DNA from: Thiothrix eikelboomii
GTDB taxonomy: Bacteria > Pseudomonadota > Gammaproteobacteria > Thiotrichales > Thiotrichaceae
DNA length: 64,000 nt
Assembly: GCF_900167255.1 (NCBI RefSeq)
Contig: NZ_FUYB01000008.1
Location: forward strand, 1-64,000
Reading direction: 5' to 3'
A program made the translations under genes and the position numbers. The notes below the pieces were generated by a model. That model did not search any database. It saw only the letters and a program-made list of their open reading frames with translations, and was not told the origin of the DNA. Position 1 is the first letter of the stretch; every line of letters starts with the position of its first letter. Below are positions 26,870-36,186 of the stretch, piece by piece.

Positions 26870-27802
26870 TTAAAAATTATTCTTTACGAATTTATTAAAC
26901 TCACCAACGATACCATTTCTAAAGGCTAAGACACAGATAATGAAAATTAACCCCATAATGATATGGATATAAGTACCTAATTCCCCGCCTGAAAAAAAGT
27001 TTTCAATCCCCACCACCACCGCTGCACCCACTAAAGGACCAAAGATCGTCCCCATGCCACCGACTAAAGTCATCAGCACCACCTCACCGGACATCTGCCA
27101 ATGTGCATCGGTTAACGACTCTAGTTGGAACACCAAAGCTTTAGTCGAACCAGCCAAGCCCGATAAAGCCGCTGACAGGACAAAAGCCATTAACTTATAC
27201 TGACGCACCGAGTAGCCAAGAGAAATCGCTCGTGGTTCATTTTCCCGAATGGCTTTTAATACCTGTCCAAAAGGGGAATGCACGCTACGATAAATCAACC
27301 AAAAACCCAATAAGAACACTGCTAGCACGAAATAATACATGGATAAATTATTATTCAAATCAATAAAGCCAAATAGTTTCCCTCGAGGAATACCTTGCAA
27401 ACCATTTTCACCCTCAGTAAACGGTGCTTGCAGGAAAAAGAAAAACAATAGCTGCGATAACGCTAAAGTTACCATTGCGAAATAGATACCTTCGCGCTTT
27501 ACTGATAAACTACCGAATAAATAACCTAAAACTGCTGAAGCTAACGTACCGCATAAGATACCCAGTTCAGGTGTTAGATCTGCATTCGACATCAAATAAC
27601 CTGTCACATAGCCACCGGTTGCTAAAAAAGCAGCATGGCCAAACGATAACATACCGACAAAACCCAACATTAAATTAAAGGCTGCTGCAAATAGACCAAA
27701 GCATAAAACCTTCATTAAAAATACCGGATAAACTCCAAAAGGAATGACTAAAGCCAAGGCAATGAGAATAATATTGAATTTATTCGATTTAATGAATTCC
27801 AT
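26870..27802 (-). CDS. livM: Branched-chain amino acid-type ABC transporter permease LivM
   Basis: About 310 residues with eight or nine hydrophobic helices and the LivM signature (GLQGIPRG, SPFGQVLKAIRENEPRAISLGY, the cytoplasmic EAA-like loop). It forms the inner-membrane channel with LivH. The ATG at 27802 lies four bases after the livH stop; a GTG three bases further up is possible (AAGGA upstream). The subfamily also imports amides, urea, aromatic and fatty acids, so the substrate is open. Confidence 0.92.
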   Translation of the reverse strand: MEFIKSNKFNIILIALALVIPFGVYPVFLMKVLCFGLFAAAFNLMLGFVGMLSFGHAAFLATGGYVTGYLMSNADLTPELGILCGTLASAVLGYLFGSLSVKREGIYFAMVTLALSQLLFFFFLQAPFTEGENGLQGIPRGKLFGFIDLNNNLSMYYFVLAVFLLGFWLIYRSVHSPFGQVLKAIRENEPRAISLGYSVRQYKLMAFVLSAALSGLAGSTKALVFQLESLTDAHWQMSGEVVLMTLVGGMGTIFGPLVGAAVVVGIENFFSGGELGTYIHIIMGLIFIICVLAFRNGIVGEFNKFVKNNF

Positions 27803-27805
27803 CAC

Positions 27806-28693
27806 TTATACTTCCTTACCGAATAGGCCAGCAGGCTTAATTAATAACACGACCACCATCACCATAAAAATAATGGTATTTGAGGCCTCAGGGTAAAAGT
27901 ACTTAGTTAAGCCCTCAATCACTCCCATACTAATACCGGTAATAATCGCCCCACCAATCGAACCCATGCCACCAATAACCACAATGGCGAAAACGACAAT
28001 TAATAAATTAGCGCCCATATCGGGGCTAACGGAATAAATCGGTGCAGCTAAAACACCCGCTAGACCTGCTAAAGCCACACCAAAACCGAAGGTTAAAGTC
28101 ACCATCAAAGGCACATTAATCCCGAAGGCTTGTAATAAACGCGCATTCTCCGTGCCTGCTCGCAAATAAGCACCTAATTTAGTTTTCTCAATTGCCCACC
28201 AAGTCCCAAAACAGACTAAGAGCGAAACCACAATAATCCAGCCGCGATAAATCGGCAGATACATAAAACCTAAATTAGCCACACCCTGTAAAAACTCAGG
28301 AATCGAATACGGCTTACCCGATGAACCAAATACATGACTAAATACACCTTGTAGCACCAGTGCAACCCCAAAGGTCAGCAGCAAGCTGTACAAATGATCT
28401 TCATGTGCAATCGGACGAATTAAAAAGCGCTCAATCAAAATACCGAATAAACCGACAACCAGCGGAACTATCAGTAAAGCCCAGCCATAGCTCAGCCCCC
28501 AATACTCTAAGCCCAGCCACGCCAAAAAGGCACCGATCATATACAGTGCACCTTGGGCAAAATTGATAATCCGTAATAGACCGAAAATAATCGCTAGCCC
28601 TAAGCTGAGCAGTGCATAAAATGAGCCGTTAATCAGCCCAACCAGCAATTGCCCAAACAAAGCGACCGGATTGATACCAAGAATTGTATCCAT
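27806..28693 (-). CDS. livH: Branched-chain amino acid-type ABC transporter permease LivH
   Basis: About 295 residues of mostly hydrophobic helices with the family motifs GLINGSFYALLSLGLAIIFGLLRIINFAQGA-type start, LRAGTENARLLQAFGINV (cytoplasmic EAA loop) and GMGSIGGAIITG. It pairs with LivM. I start at ATG 28693, with a GTG at 28699 as the alternative; neither has a strong ribosome site. A hairpin lies between it and the binding-protein gene. Confidence 0.92.
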   Translation of the reverse strand: MDTILGINPVALFGQLLVGLINGSFYALLSLGLAIIFGLLRIINFAQGALYMIGAFLAWLGLEYWGLSYGWALLIVPLVVGLFGILIERFLIRPIAHEDHLYSLLLTFGVALVLQGVFSHVFGSSGKPYSIPEFLQGVANLGFMYLPIYRGWIIVVSLLVCFGTWWAIEKTKLGAYLRAGTENARLLQAFGINVPLMVTLTFGFGVALAGLAGVLAAPIYSVSPDMGANLLIVVFAIVVIGGMGSIGGAIITGISMGVIEGLTKYFYPEASNTIIFMVMVVVLLIKPAGLFGKEV

Positions 28694-28719
28694 AAACACT
28701 ACTCTGCTGATGGTATAAA

Positions 28720-28755
28720 CCCTAGCCGCTCAGGAGGAGAACTTAGCGACTAGGG
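28720..28755 (-). terminator. Hairpin between the binding-protein gene and livH
   Basis: CCCTAG-C-CGCT pairs with AGCG-A-CTAGGG around a 14-base loop (one mismatch). No T run follows. Such hairpins after binding-protein genes usually stabilise the upstream mRNA, giving more binding protein than permease. Confidence 0.55.
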
Positions 28756-28769
28756 CTATACGTTAGGGA

Positions 28770-29972
28770 TTACTTTTTGCTGAAATCACAAGCAGCGTCC
28801 ATCGGCAGATAGACCTCATTACCCGCTAAGGTTTGCTCTAGGGCAAAAATGTCATCGTCATTGGCACGCTCATCGGCTTTTTTCACACGAACCTGATACA
28901 TGTCATGCACCATACGTCCGTCTGCACGCAGTTCAGCATTACGTGCAAAGAAATCATCCGGCTTAGTGGCTTTCATTTTTGCCATCACCGCATCACCGTC
29001 ATCCGTACCCGCTTCTTTCACTGCATTCAGATAATGCAAGGTGGCAGAGTAAGCGCCAGCCTGACCCATCGTTGGAGTCTTACCGAATTTTTCTTTGAAA
29101 CGCTGCGACCATTCTTTGGTTTTATCATCCATTTCACTGAAGAAACCGGTGGTCAAGCGCATATCGGCAATCAGCGCCGGATCAAGGGCTTGCACATCCG
29201 AGGAGAACACCAACAAACCCACCATCGTCGCTTGCTTATTTAACCCAAATTCGCTAGCACCTTTGAGTGAATTCACAAAGTCTTTGCCCGCATTGGCCAA
29301 AGCCACCGCATCCGCCCCTGAAGATTGAGCCTGTAAAATATAAGAAGAATAATCGGTTGTACCTAAGGGGACTTTCACACTACCAACAACTTCCCCTCCA
29401 TTCTTCTCAATGACTCCGGCGGATACTTTTTCTAAAGCATGACCGAACTCATAATCGGCGGTGATAAAAAACCATTTCTTTTTGCCCGCTGCCACCAATG
29501 GTTTTACCGTACCATTCGCTAAAGCAACCACGTCATAGGCCCAGTGAGCGTTATAGGGTGAACATTGCTTAGTCGTGAAGGCGGGGCTACCTGCTGTAGA
29601 AATTAACAAGGGTTTTTTCGCTTCATTCGCCACTTTAGCGGCTGCTAAACCTACGGAGGAAGCAACAATCCCGCCAATCGCATCGACTTTATCCTTATCC
29701 AGCCACTCACGCACCACTGCCGAGCCTACATCGGGCTTGTTCTGATCATCCGCTGAAACCACTTCAATCGGCTTATCTAAGACCTTGCCACCAAAATCAG
29801 CAATCGCCATTTCCACCGCAGCTACACAACCTTTACCGCAGACATCTGCATAAGTGCCTCCCATATCAGCGAGTACACCGATTTTTACCTTATCGTCTGA
29901 AATACCTTCAGCTTGTACCTGCGTTAGGGCTAAACCGAGGGCAACGGCTGTTGCTAATACCAACTTGTTCAT
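28770..29972 (-). CDS. ABC transporter periplasmic substrate-binding protein (Leu/Ile/Val-type fold)
   Basis: The 400-residue protein begins MNKLVLATAVALGLALTQVQA, a signal peptide, and then has the type I periplasmic-binding fold (KIGVLADMGGTYADVCGKG, AVVREWLDKDKVDAIGGIVAS). It is the Peripla_BP_6 type used by amino acids, amides, aromatic acids and choline-like ligands. ATG 29972 has GAGG 6 bases upstream; the longer in-frame start would spoil the signal peptide. The gene sits between livF and livH. Specificity cannot be read from the sequence. Confidence 0.9.
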   Translation of the reverse strand: MNKLVLATAVALGLALTQVQAEGISDDKVKIGVLADMGGTYADVCGKGCVAAVEMAIADFGGKVLDKPIEVVSADDQNKPDVGSAVVREWLDKDKVDAIGGIVASSVGLAAAKVANEAKKPLLISTAGSPAFTTKQCSPYNAHWAYDVVALANGTVKPLVAAGKKKWFFITADYEFGHALEKVSAGVIEKNGGEVVGSVKVPLGTTDYSSYILQAQSSGADAVALANAGKDFVNSLKGASEFGLNKQATMVGLLVFSSDVQALDPALIADMRLTTGFFSEMDDKTKEWSQRFKEKFGKTPTMGQAGAYSATLHYLNAVKEAGTDDGDAVMAKMKATKPDDFFARNAELRADGRMVHDMYQVRVKKADERANDDDIFALEQTLAGNEVYLPMDAACDFSKK

Positions 29973-30001
29973 ACTCATCCTCTTTTTCAAAAAATTCGTT
30001 A

Positions 30002-30715
30002 TCAAACCCCAAGCAGGGTATTGAGCAATTCCGTTTTAGCGCTCAACTCTGCCTGTTGAACTTCTTCCACAATCCGGCCGTGCTCCATCACGTAATGCCG
30101 ATCTGCAATCGGGGCAGCAAAATGGAAATTTTGCTCAACCAACAGAATCGTTAAGTTTTTACGTTTGAGCTGTATCAAGACCTCGCCGAGCTTTTTCACA
30201 ATCACCGGCGCTAAGCCCTCGGTGATCTCGTCGAGTAATAAAATATTGGCGCCCGTGCGCAGAATCCGTGCTAAGGCCAACATTTGCTGTTCGCCCCCTG
30301 ATAAGCGCGTCCCTTGGCTGGTACGGCGCTCATACAGATTCGGAAACATTTGATAGATCTCGTCTAAACTCATGCCATCACTGCGCACCGCAGGAGGTAA
30401 GAGCAGATTCTCTTCGACGTTCAGGCTAGAAAAAATCCCGCGTTCTTCAGGACAAAAACCGATCCCTAAATGAGCAATTCGGTGGGCGGCTAACCCCATT
30501 GTTTCCGTACCATTGATATTGATACTGCCACTGCGCCGCCCCACCATATTCATAATCGCTTTCAATGTCGTCGAGCGCCCAGAGCCATTGCGCCCGAGGA
30601 GAGTGACCAATTCACCTTGATTCACATGCAGGTCAATACCATGCAAAATATGCGATTCGCCATAAAAAGCATGCAAATCACTAACCCGTAATTTTTCATT
30701 ACCTTGAGCTTTCAT
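30002..30715 (-). CDS. livF: ABC transporter ATP-binding protein LivF (Walker A Lys replaced by Arg)
   Basis: A 237-residue LivF-type ATPase. The signature LSGGEQQMLALARIL, Walker B NILLLDEITEGLAP and the H-loop are intact, but Walker A reads GRNGSGRSTT, so residue 47 is Arg (codon CGC) where Lys is expected. The start overlaps the livG stop by four bases (ATGA), indicating translational coupling. With LivG it powers the LivHM channel. Confidence 0.93.
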   Translation of the reverse strand: MKAQGNEKLRVSDLHAFYGESHILHGIDLHVNQGELVTLLGRNGSGRSTTLKAIMNMVGRRSGSININGTETMGLAAHRIAHLGIGFCPEERGIFSSLNVEENLLLPPAVRSDGMSLDEIYQMFPNLYERRTSQGTRLSGGEQQMLALARILRTGANILLLDEITEGLAPVIVKKLGEVLIQLKRKNLTILLVEQNFHFAAPIADRHYVMEHGRIVEEVQQAELSAKTELLNTLLGV

Positions 30716-31482
30716 GCGGCCACCTCCTCATCAGCGGCTACCCCCAGATAAGCCTCTTTGACCCGTGGATCAGCGGAAACGGTGGCATAATCACCCTCTG
30801 TTAACACAGCTCCACGTTGCAAAACCGTAATCCGATCTGCGAGCTGTGAGACCACATGCAGATTGTGCTCCACCATCAAAATAGTGCGCTCTGCAGACAC
30901 TTTTTTAATTAAAGCGGCGACAACAGCGACATCTTCATGCCCCATACCTTGGGTCGGCTCATCTAAGAGCAGCATTTCGGGGTCAAGGGCTAAAGTGGTA
31001 GCAAGTTCTAAAGCCCGTTTACGCCCATAAGGCAGATCTAAGGTAGTCGCTTGAGCAAAATCCAATAAACCGACATCGGCTAATAAGGCTTCAGCCCGAG
31101 GGTTTAAGCGTTCTAGAACCTTGTCGGACTTCCAAAACTGAAAGCTATTACCTTCCTTGCGTTGGAGAGCAATGCGCACATTTTCTAAGACGGTGAGCCG
31201 AGGGAAGACAGCAGAGATTTGAAACGAGCGTACTAAACCCAACTGAGCAATTGCGGACGCTTCCAGGGCCGTAATATCTTGACCCTTAAACAGAATTTGC
31301 CCTGAGCTAGGGGTCAGATACTTAGTGAGTAGATTAAAAACTGTGGTTTTGCCTGCACCATTAGGGCCAATCAGGGCATGAATCTGCCCGCGCTGAATTT
31401 TTAAATTCACGTTATCAACGGCAGTGAAACCCTTAAACCCCTTGGTCAGGTTTCGAGTTTCTAGAATAATTTGCTCGCTCAC
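30712..31482 (-). CDS. livG: ABC transporter ATP-binding protein LivG
   Basis: A 256-residue ATPase with Walker A GPNGAGKTT, the ABC signature LPYGRKRALELATTLA (LivG-type variant without the LSGGQ core), Walker B MLLLDEPTQGM and C-terminal BCA domain VLTEGDYATVSADPRVKEAYLG. It is the first gene of the transporter array and is divergent from the sensor kinase; 188 bases separate the two starts and probably hold both promoters. Confidence 0.95.
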   Translation of the reverse strand: MSEQIILETRNLTKGFKGFTAVDNVNLKIQRGQIHALIGPNGAGKTTVFNLLTKYLTPSSGQILFKGQDITALEASAIAQLGLVRSFQISAVFPRLTVLENVRIALQRKEGNSFQFWKSDKVLERLNPRAEALLADVGLLDFAQATTLDLPYGRKRALELATTLALDPEMLLLDEPTQGMGHEDVAVVAALIKKVSAERTILMVEHNLHVVSQLADRITVLQRGAVLTEGDYATVSADPRVKEAYLGVAADEEVAA

Positions 31483-31670
31483 GCTATGGATCCTCCAATC
31501 ACTTGCGAGCGCATACTAGCCCCCTATCTTTGCGACAATATTGCAAGAATGTAACGAATTGTTGCGCAGCAAAAATACACTAAAAAGCTTAAATTTCTTC
31601 AACTTAGCACTAGGCGCGGGCTTGTTTTTGCTTGTACTGTTAACTGTCTAGCTTAATGAGGAAACCGCGC

Positions 31671-34160
31671 ATGTATCGCCTTAAACCTTTAAACTCGCGG
31701 TTATCGAGGCAATTCTTTTTGCTGTTGTTGAGCATCCTGCTGGCTACTTTTGTGTTCATTTATCTGTATTCAGTGCCACTGATTAAGCAGACTGTGTTTG
31801 AGATTGAGCGCAATGCCAGTCGTACCGCCTTAAATAATGTATTTGAACTGGCAAATCGCATGTATGCGAACGTCGAAGATTATCGAAACCAAACCCTGAA
31901 ATCCCAGCAGCAACAACTAAAAGTCGCCGTTTCGATCACTGAATCCTATTTAAGTGCAGTTTTGCAAGCAGCTGAGCCACAAGCTCAACCCCGCGAATTA
32001 GCCTTAGCCTCTGCGTATGAATTGATTCGCCACTTCAACTACAGAAACCAAGACTATATTTGGATCGCTGATCATCAAGGCAAACTGCTTTCTCATCCTG
32101 ACCCTCGGTTTCATGGCAAAAATATGCACGAGCTAGTGGATGAAACTGGGCATTCGATTGTCACTCACTTAGTCCAATCGGCGATACGTGATGGTGAAGG
32201 TTTCTATGAATATCAATGGCAACGCCCAACCGAAGCTCAAGCTTTAGATAAATACTCCTATGTTAAAAACTACCCTGAATGGGGTTTGGTGATTGGTGCT
32301 GGTGTTTTTTTGGATGATCTGGAAAAAGAAATTCAACAGCGGAAAGAGCGTGCTATCAGTGAATTACGCAAAGCCTTACAGGAAATTAAAGTCGCTAAAA
32401 CAGGTTATTTATTTATCTTCGATGCGCATAACCAAATGTTAATTCATCCTAATGCTAATATTGATCAAACCGATATTGCTGAACTAATTAAGCCACTCAG
32501 TCAGAACAAAATTGTAGCTGATCTAAAGCGAGTGGCAGATACGGGTAGTGAACTCCATTATTTATGGGATAAGCCTAATGAACCGGGTAATTATGTGTAT
32601 GAAAAGCTATCTTTAGTCAGGCATTTGCAAGGCTTTGATTGGTATATTTGTTCATCAGTGTATTTAGATGAACTGAGTAGTAGCTCAGAAAAACTCAGTA
32701 GCCGGATTCTTAGCTTAGCGATCATCACTTTATTAGCCGCCTTAGGTTTAGCCTATTTCTTTGTAAATCGTATTACCCAGCCCTTAGAGCAATTAGCACA
32801 GACGGCGCGGCGAGTCAGTTCAGGCGATTTATCTGCCAAAAGTGGTATTCAATCAGCCGATGAAGTCGGCGTACTTGCAGAAAGCTTTGATGGGATGGTT
32901 GAGCGCTTAAAAAATAATATCAATACCCTAGATACGCAAGTGAAACAGCGTACTGAAGAATTACTAGCCACTAATGCCCGCGCCCAACGCATGAGTGCAG
33001 TTGGCCAATTGGCGGGGGGCTTAGCACATGATTTTAATAATTTACTTTCAATTATTTTGGGGAATTTATTATTAGCCCGTGATCGTTATTTAGGTGCAGA
33101 GGATTTAGAGGAGTTACTTAATCCTGCGATTCGTGCTTCAAAGCGAGGGGCTGAGATTACGCATCGCTTACTTTCTTTTGCATGCCGCCAATCCTTACAA
33201 ACTGAAACGATTGCTATTGAACAGCGTATTCGTGAAACGGTAGAACTATTACGTGGCTCACTACCTGAGTCGATTCGGTTAACCTATCAAGCCAATTCGC
33301 CGCAAACTTATATTCGAGTCGATCTGAGTTTATTAGAAAATGCTTTAGTGAATTTAGCGCTCAATGCCCGTGATGCCATGCCACAAGGTGGCAACTTGCA
33401 TTTTAGCACGTCCATACTGCGTGTCACCCAAGCCACCCTATTAGCATTGGATGAACCCGTCAAAAGCGGTGATTATGTCGTCATTGCTATCAGCGATACG
33501 GGTTCAGGTTTTAGTGAGGATGCTTATCAGCGTGCCTATGAACCGTTTTATACCACCAAACAAAACCCGACTAACTCTGGCCTAGGCTTAAGTATGGTCT
33601 ATGGTTTTGTCAAACAATCACAGGGCTATATTCATATTCAAAGCAGTCCTCAGGGTTCAGAAATCCGTTTACTACTACCCACAGCTAGCCCTGAAACCTC
33701 AACGCCTAGTTTGCCTCAAGCACCGATTAATTCAGCAGAAATCCGCCAACAACTGGCCGGCCAATTACTCTTAGTTGTAGATGATAACGCCGATGTACGG
33801 GCCGTGATTCGTAGCCAATTACTCGGCTTAGGTGTACATGTATTAGAGGCCGCCGATGCTGAAGAAGCGCTCCAACTGATTCAAACCCTACCTAATCTCG
33901 ATGGTTTAATTTCTGATTTGATGTTGCCCGGCCATCGAGATGGCAAATATATCGCCGCACAATTGTATCAGCGCCGACCTCAGAGCCTGATCTTACTGAT
34001 TAGTGGCTACTCACCAGAAATTGACCCTGAAGACCGCCAGAGCTTAGACTTCCCCTTACTGCGCAAGCCCTTTGATCAAGAGACTTTAGCCCTTGCGCTC
34101 TGGCGTGCAGCCAAAGGAGGAGAAGCCCATGAAAACCGGAAAACTGGTGTATGTGATTGA
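31671..34160 (+). CDS. Hybrid sensor histidine kinase with extracytoplasmic Cache domain and receiver
   Basis: An 829-residue membrane kinase. TM1 is at about 12-33 and a double-Cache-like sensor with two similar halves (YIWIADHQGKLLSHPDPRFHG and YLFIFDAHNQMLIHPNANI) fills about 35-340. TM2 (345-367) and HAMP come next, then a HisKA-type dimerisation helix with His453 (GGLAHDFNNLL), the HATPase domain (NLALNARDAM, SDTGSGFSED, NSGLGLSMVYG) and a receiver with Asp749 (LISDLMLPG). Cache domains bind small acids or amines. ATG 31671 has TGAGGA upstream; ATG 31656 does not. It overlaps the regulator gene by 32 bases and faces the ABC transporter operon. Confidence 0.92.
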   Translation: MYRLKPLNSRLSRQFFLLLLSILLATFVFIYLYSVPLIKQTVFEIERNASRTALNNVFELANRMYANVEDYRNQTLKSQQQQLKVAVSITESYLSAVLQAAEPQAQPRELALASAYELIRHFNYRNQDYIWIADHQGKLLSHPDPRFHGKNMHELVDETGHSIVTHLVQSAIRDGEGFYEYQWQRPTEAQALDKYSYVKNYPEWGLVIGAGVFLDDLEKEIQQRKERAISELRKALQEIKVAKTGYLFIFDAHNQMLIHPNANIDQTDIAELIKPLSQNKIVADLKRVADTGSELHYLWDKPNEPGNYVYEKLSLVRHLQGFDWYICSSVYLDELSSSSEKLSSRILSLAIITLLAALGLAYFFVNRITQPLEQLAQTARRVSSGDLSAKSGIQSADEVGVLAESFDGMVERLKNNINTLDTQVKQRTEELLATNARAQRMSAVGQLAGGLAHDFNNLLSIILGNLLLARDRYLGAEDLEELLNPAIRASKRGAEITHRLLSFACRQSLQTETIAIEQRIRETVELLRGSLPESIRLTYQANSPQTYIRVDLSLLENALVNLALNARDAMPQGGNLHFSTSILRVTQATLLALDEPVKSGDYVVIAISDTGSGFSEDAYQRAYEPFYTTKQNPTNSGLGLSMVYGFVKQSQGYIHIQSSPQGSEIRLLLPTASPETSTPSLPQAPINSAEIRQQLAGQLLLVVDDNADVRAVIRSQLLGLGVHVLEAADAEEALQLIQTLPNLDGLISDLMLPGHRDGKYIAAQLYQRRPQSLILLISGYSPEIDPEDRQSLDFPLLRKPFDQETLALALWRAAKGGEAHENRKTGVCD

Positions 34161-34845
34161 TGATGAAGCTGATATTTGTAAGCTAGTGGCGAATGAACTC
34201 GCCCGCTATGGGCATCAAACCCAAACCTTTCGCACCGGGGCACAAGCGCTTTACGCCTTAAAACAACAATCACCGGATATTTGCATCATTGATTTAGGTT
34301 TGCCGGATATGGATGGTCTCAACCTAGTCAAACAGCTGATGAATAATAATAGTATGGGCATTATTATTCTCTCGGGTCGTAATAGTCTGACAGATAAAGT
34401 ATTAGGTCTAGAGCTAGGGGCTGATGATTATATTAGCAAGCCTTTCGACCCCCGCGAATTAGTCGCACGCACCAACAGTATTCTGCGCCGCCTTGACAAA
34501 ATGGCAGCCGTTTTACACGAAGCGCCCCAAGCACAACAGGCTAGCTTCGAGCATTGGACTTTTCAGGTCAGTACTTTAACGCTGGCTCATGAACAAGGGC
34601 ATTGTGAAGTATTGAGCGCCGCTGAAGCGGGGTTATTAATGACCTTACTGCGTGCACCTCGCCAAATTCTTTCCCGCGAGCAACTCATGCAAGAACGCGA
34701 CACCGCGTTTGATCGCTGTATTGATGTCCGAATGTCACGGATTCGTAAGAAACTAGAAGCAGACCCCAAGCATCCACGGATTATCAAAACCGTTTACGGC
34801 ATTGGCTATATGTTAACCACCGAGGTAGTTTGGCACAGCCGTTAA
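34129..34845 (+). CDS. OmpR-family response regulator
   Basis: The 238-residue protein has a receiver domain (VIDDEADICK, phospho-acceptor Asp55 in IIDLGLPDMDG, Lys in YISKPFDPREL) and a C-terminal winged-helix DNA-binding domain (LSREQLMQERDTAFDRCIDVRMSRIRKKL, TVYGIGYML). The true start is ATG 34129 with GGAGGAG 7 bases upstream, inside the kinase gene. It is the obvious output partner of the hybrid kinase; the kinase receiver may phosphorelay to it only through a phosphotransfer step, or may modulate it. Confidence 0.93.
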   Translation: MKTGKLVYVIDDEADICKLVANELARYGHQTQTFRTGAQALYALKQQSPDICIIDLGLPDMDGLNLVKQLMNNNSMGIIILSGRNSLTDKVLGLELGADDYISKPFDPRELVARTNSILRRLDKMAAVLHEAPQAQQASFEHWTFQVSTLTLAHEQGHCEVLSAAEAGLLMTLLRAPRQILSREQLMQERDTAFDRCIDVRMSRIRKKLEADPKHPRIIKTVYGIGYMLTTEVVWHSR

Positions 34846-35003
34846 GCCTGTACTGAGCTTGATTGCTGTCTTTAGCAAAAAATTTTAAATTCGCTGCATC
34901 CAAGCTAAACTCGCCTGCGTATATAACAATGTTACCAGTACACCGAGCAAAACGCTTAGATCCGACCTAAACTCATTTTTTCAACACTAAGAGGGTACAC
35001 ACC

Positions 35004-35261
35004 ATGCAAAACAAACAAATCATCACCGCTGCTTTAATGGCAATTGGCTTAAGTGCAGCTTTAAGTGTGGCAACAGCTGAAGATAAAAAGCCAGAAACCG
35101 AAAAATGTGCAGGCATTGTCAAAGCCGGCATGAATGATTGTGGCGCGAATGGTCACGCTTGTGCCGGTAAAGCAGCCAAGGATAGCGATCCCGGTGAGTG
35201 GATCACTTTACCGAAGGGAACTTGCGAGAAAATCGCGGGCGGCACTGTCGTTAAGGGCTAA
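35004..35261 (+). CDS. bufA1: BufA1-family bufferin precursor (DUF2282), RiPP metallophore
   Basis: The 85-residue precursor has a signal peptide cleaved near VATA-ED (25) and a mature part with four cysteines: Cys35 (EKCAG), Cys46 (NDCGANGH), Cys53 (HACAG) and Cys74 (GTCEKIAGG). This is the DUF2282/BufA1 pattern. In characterised bufferins an MNIO enzyme turns cysteines into thiooxazole-type groups that chelate copper in the periplasm. Modification here is inferred from the neighbouring bufB and bufC. It is the first gene of the operon, with GAGGG before the ATG and a terminator-like hairpin after it. Confidence 0.9.
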   Translation: MQNKQIITAALMAIGLSAALSVATAEDKKPETEKCAGIVKAGMNDCGANGHACAGKAAKDSDPGEWITLPKGTCEKIAGGTVVKG

Positions 35262-35283
35262 GCACTCAAGCTTTCTCCATATT

Positions 35284-35319
35284 GCGAGGTAAGTAATCGG
35301 TGCTTATCTCGCTTTTTTT
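35284..35319 (+). terminator. Attenuating terminator between bufA and bufB
   Basis: GCGAGGTAAG pairs with CTTATCTCGC (10 pairs including one G-U) around a 9-base loop, directly followed by seven Ts (35313-35319). It lies between precursor and modification enzyme on the same strand, so it probably lets the precursor be made in excess over BufB/BufC. Confidence 0.8.
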
Positions 35320-35361
35320 CTGCATACTTGCCTTTATCTTTTTCTAATTGCCCAAATTGCT

Positions 35362-36186
35362 ATGACTCCAAACCCTATTCTTGGTTGTGGCATTGGCTTA
35401 CGCTTTCAGCATATTGACCAAATTCTTGCTGAAAAGCCGCCGATTCCTTGGCTAGAAATCCTTGCTGATAATTATCTAACGCCCGGTAGTGTACAGCAGG
35501 ATTACGCACTGGAAATTGCTGAATACTACCCTGTGACTTTACATGGTGTTGGCATGTCATTGGGTGCCAGTGATCCCTTCAATGAGACCTATTTTCAGCG
35601 CTTAAAAGCGTTAGCTGATCGGATCCAACCCGCTTGGATTTCTGATCATTTATGTTGGACTTCCGCCCACGGCTGGGTGTCTCATGATCTTTTGCCCTTG
35701 CCTTATACTGAAGCAACCATTAAGCATGTCGTGCAACGTATTCGTGAAGCTCAAGATCGTTTGGAGCGGCGCTTAGTCATCGAAAATGTATCTAGTTACT
35801 TGCAATATCAGCAATCCAGCTTAACTGAATGGGAATTTATCACCGCAGTGGCAGAAGAGGCCGACTGCAAGATTCTCTTGGATGTGAATAATATTTATGT
35901 CAGCGCGTTTAATCACGATTTTGACCCTTGTAAATATCTAGACTCAATTCCCATCGAGCGGGTTCAGCAATTTCATTTAGCGGGCTATGAAGATAAAGGC
36001 ACTCATTTATTAGACACACATGGGGCTAAAGTGAGCGACCCCGTTTGGGGTCTATACGCATTGGCGCTGAAACGCTTCGGTGCACTACCAACTTTAATTG
36101 AATGGGATAATCAGATTCCGAGCCTAGAAGAGCTGCTAGCAGAAACCCACAAAGCGATGGAGACACAAATCTATGCCTTTGCTTGA
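35362..36186 (+). CDS. bufB: BufB, MNIO-family (DUF692) RiPP-modifying oxygenase
   Basis: A 274-residue TIM-barrel enzyme of the multinuclear non-heme iron oxidative (MNIO) family. Likely iron ligands are visible: His61 (TLHGVGMSLG), Asp95/His96 (SDHLCW), Glu141/Asn142 (IENVSSY), Asp in LLDVNNIY and the later His and Asp of QFHLAGYED and DTHG. MNIOs rearrange cysteine side chains in precursor peptides; here the substrate is the adjacent BufA. It overlaps bufC by 14 bases. No clear ribosome site precedes the ATG. Confidence 0.92.
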   Translation: MTPNPILGCGIGLRFQHIDQILAEKPPIPWLEILADNYLTPGSVQQDYALEIAEYYPVTLHGVGMSLGASDPFNETYFQRLKALADRIQPAWISDHLCWTSAHGWVSHDLLPLPYTEATIKHVVQRIREAQDRLERRLVIENVSSYLQYQQSSLTEWEFITAVAEEADCKILLDVNNIYVSAFNHDFDPCKYLDSIPIERVQQFHLAGYEDKGTHLLDTHGAKVSDPVWGLYALALKRFGALPTLIEWDNQIPSLEELLAETHKAMETQIYAFA

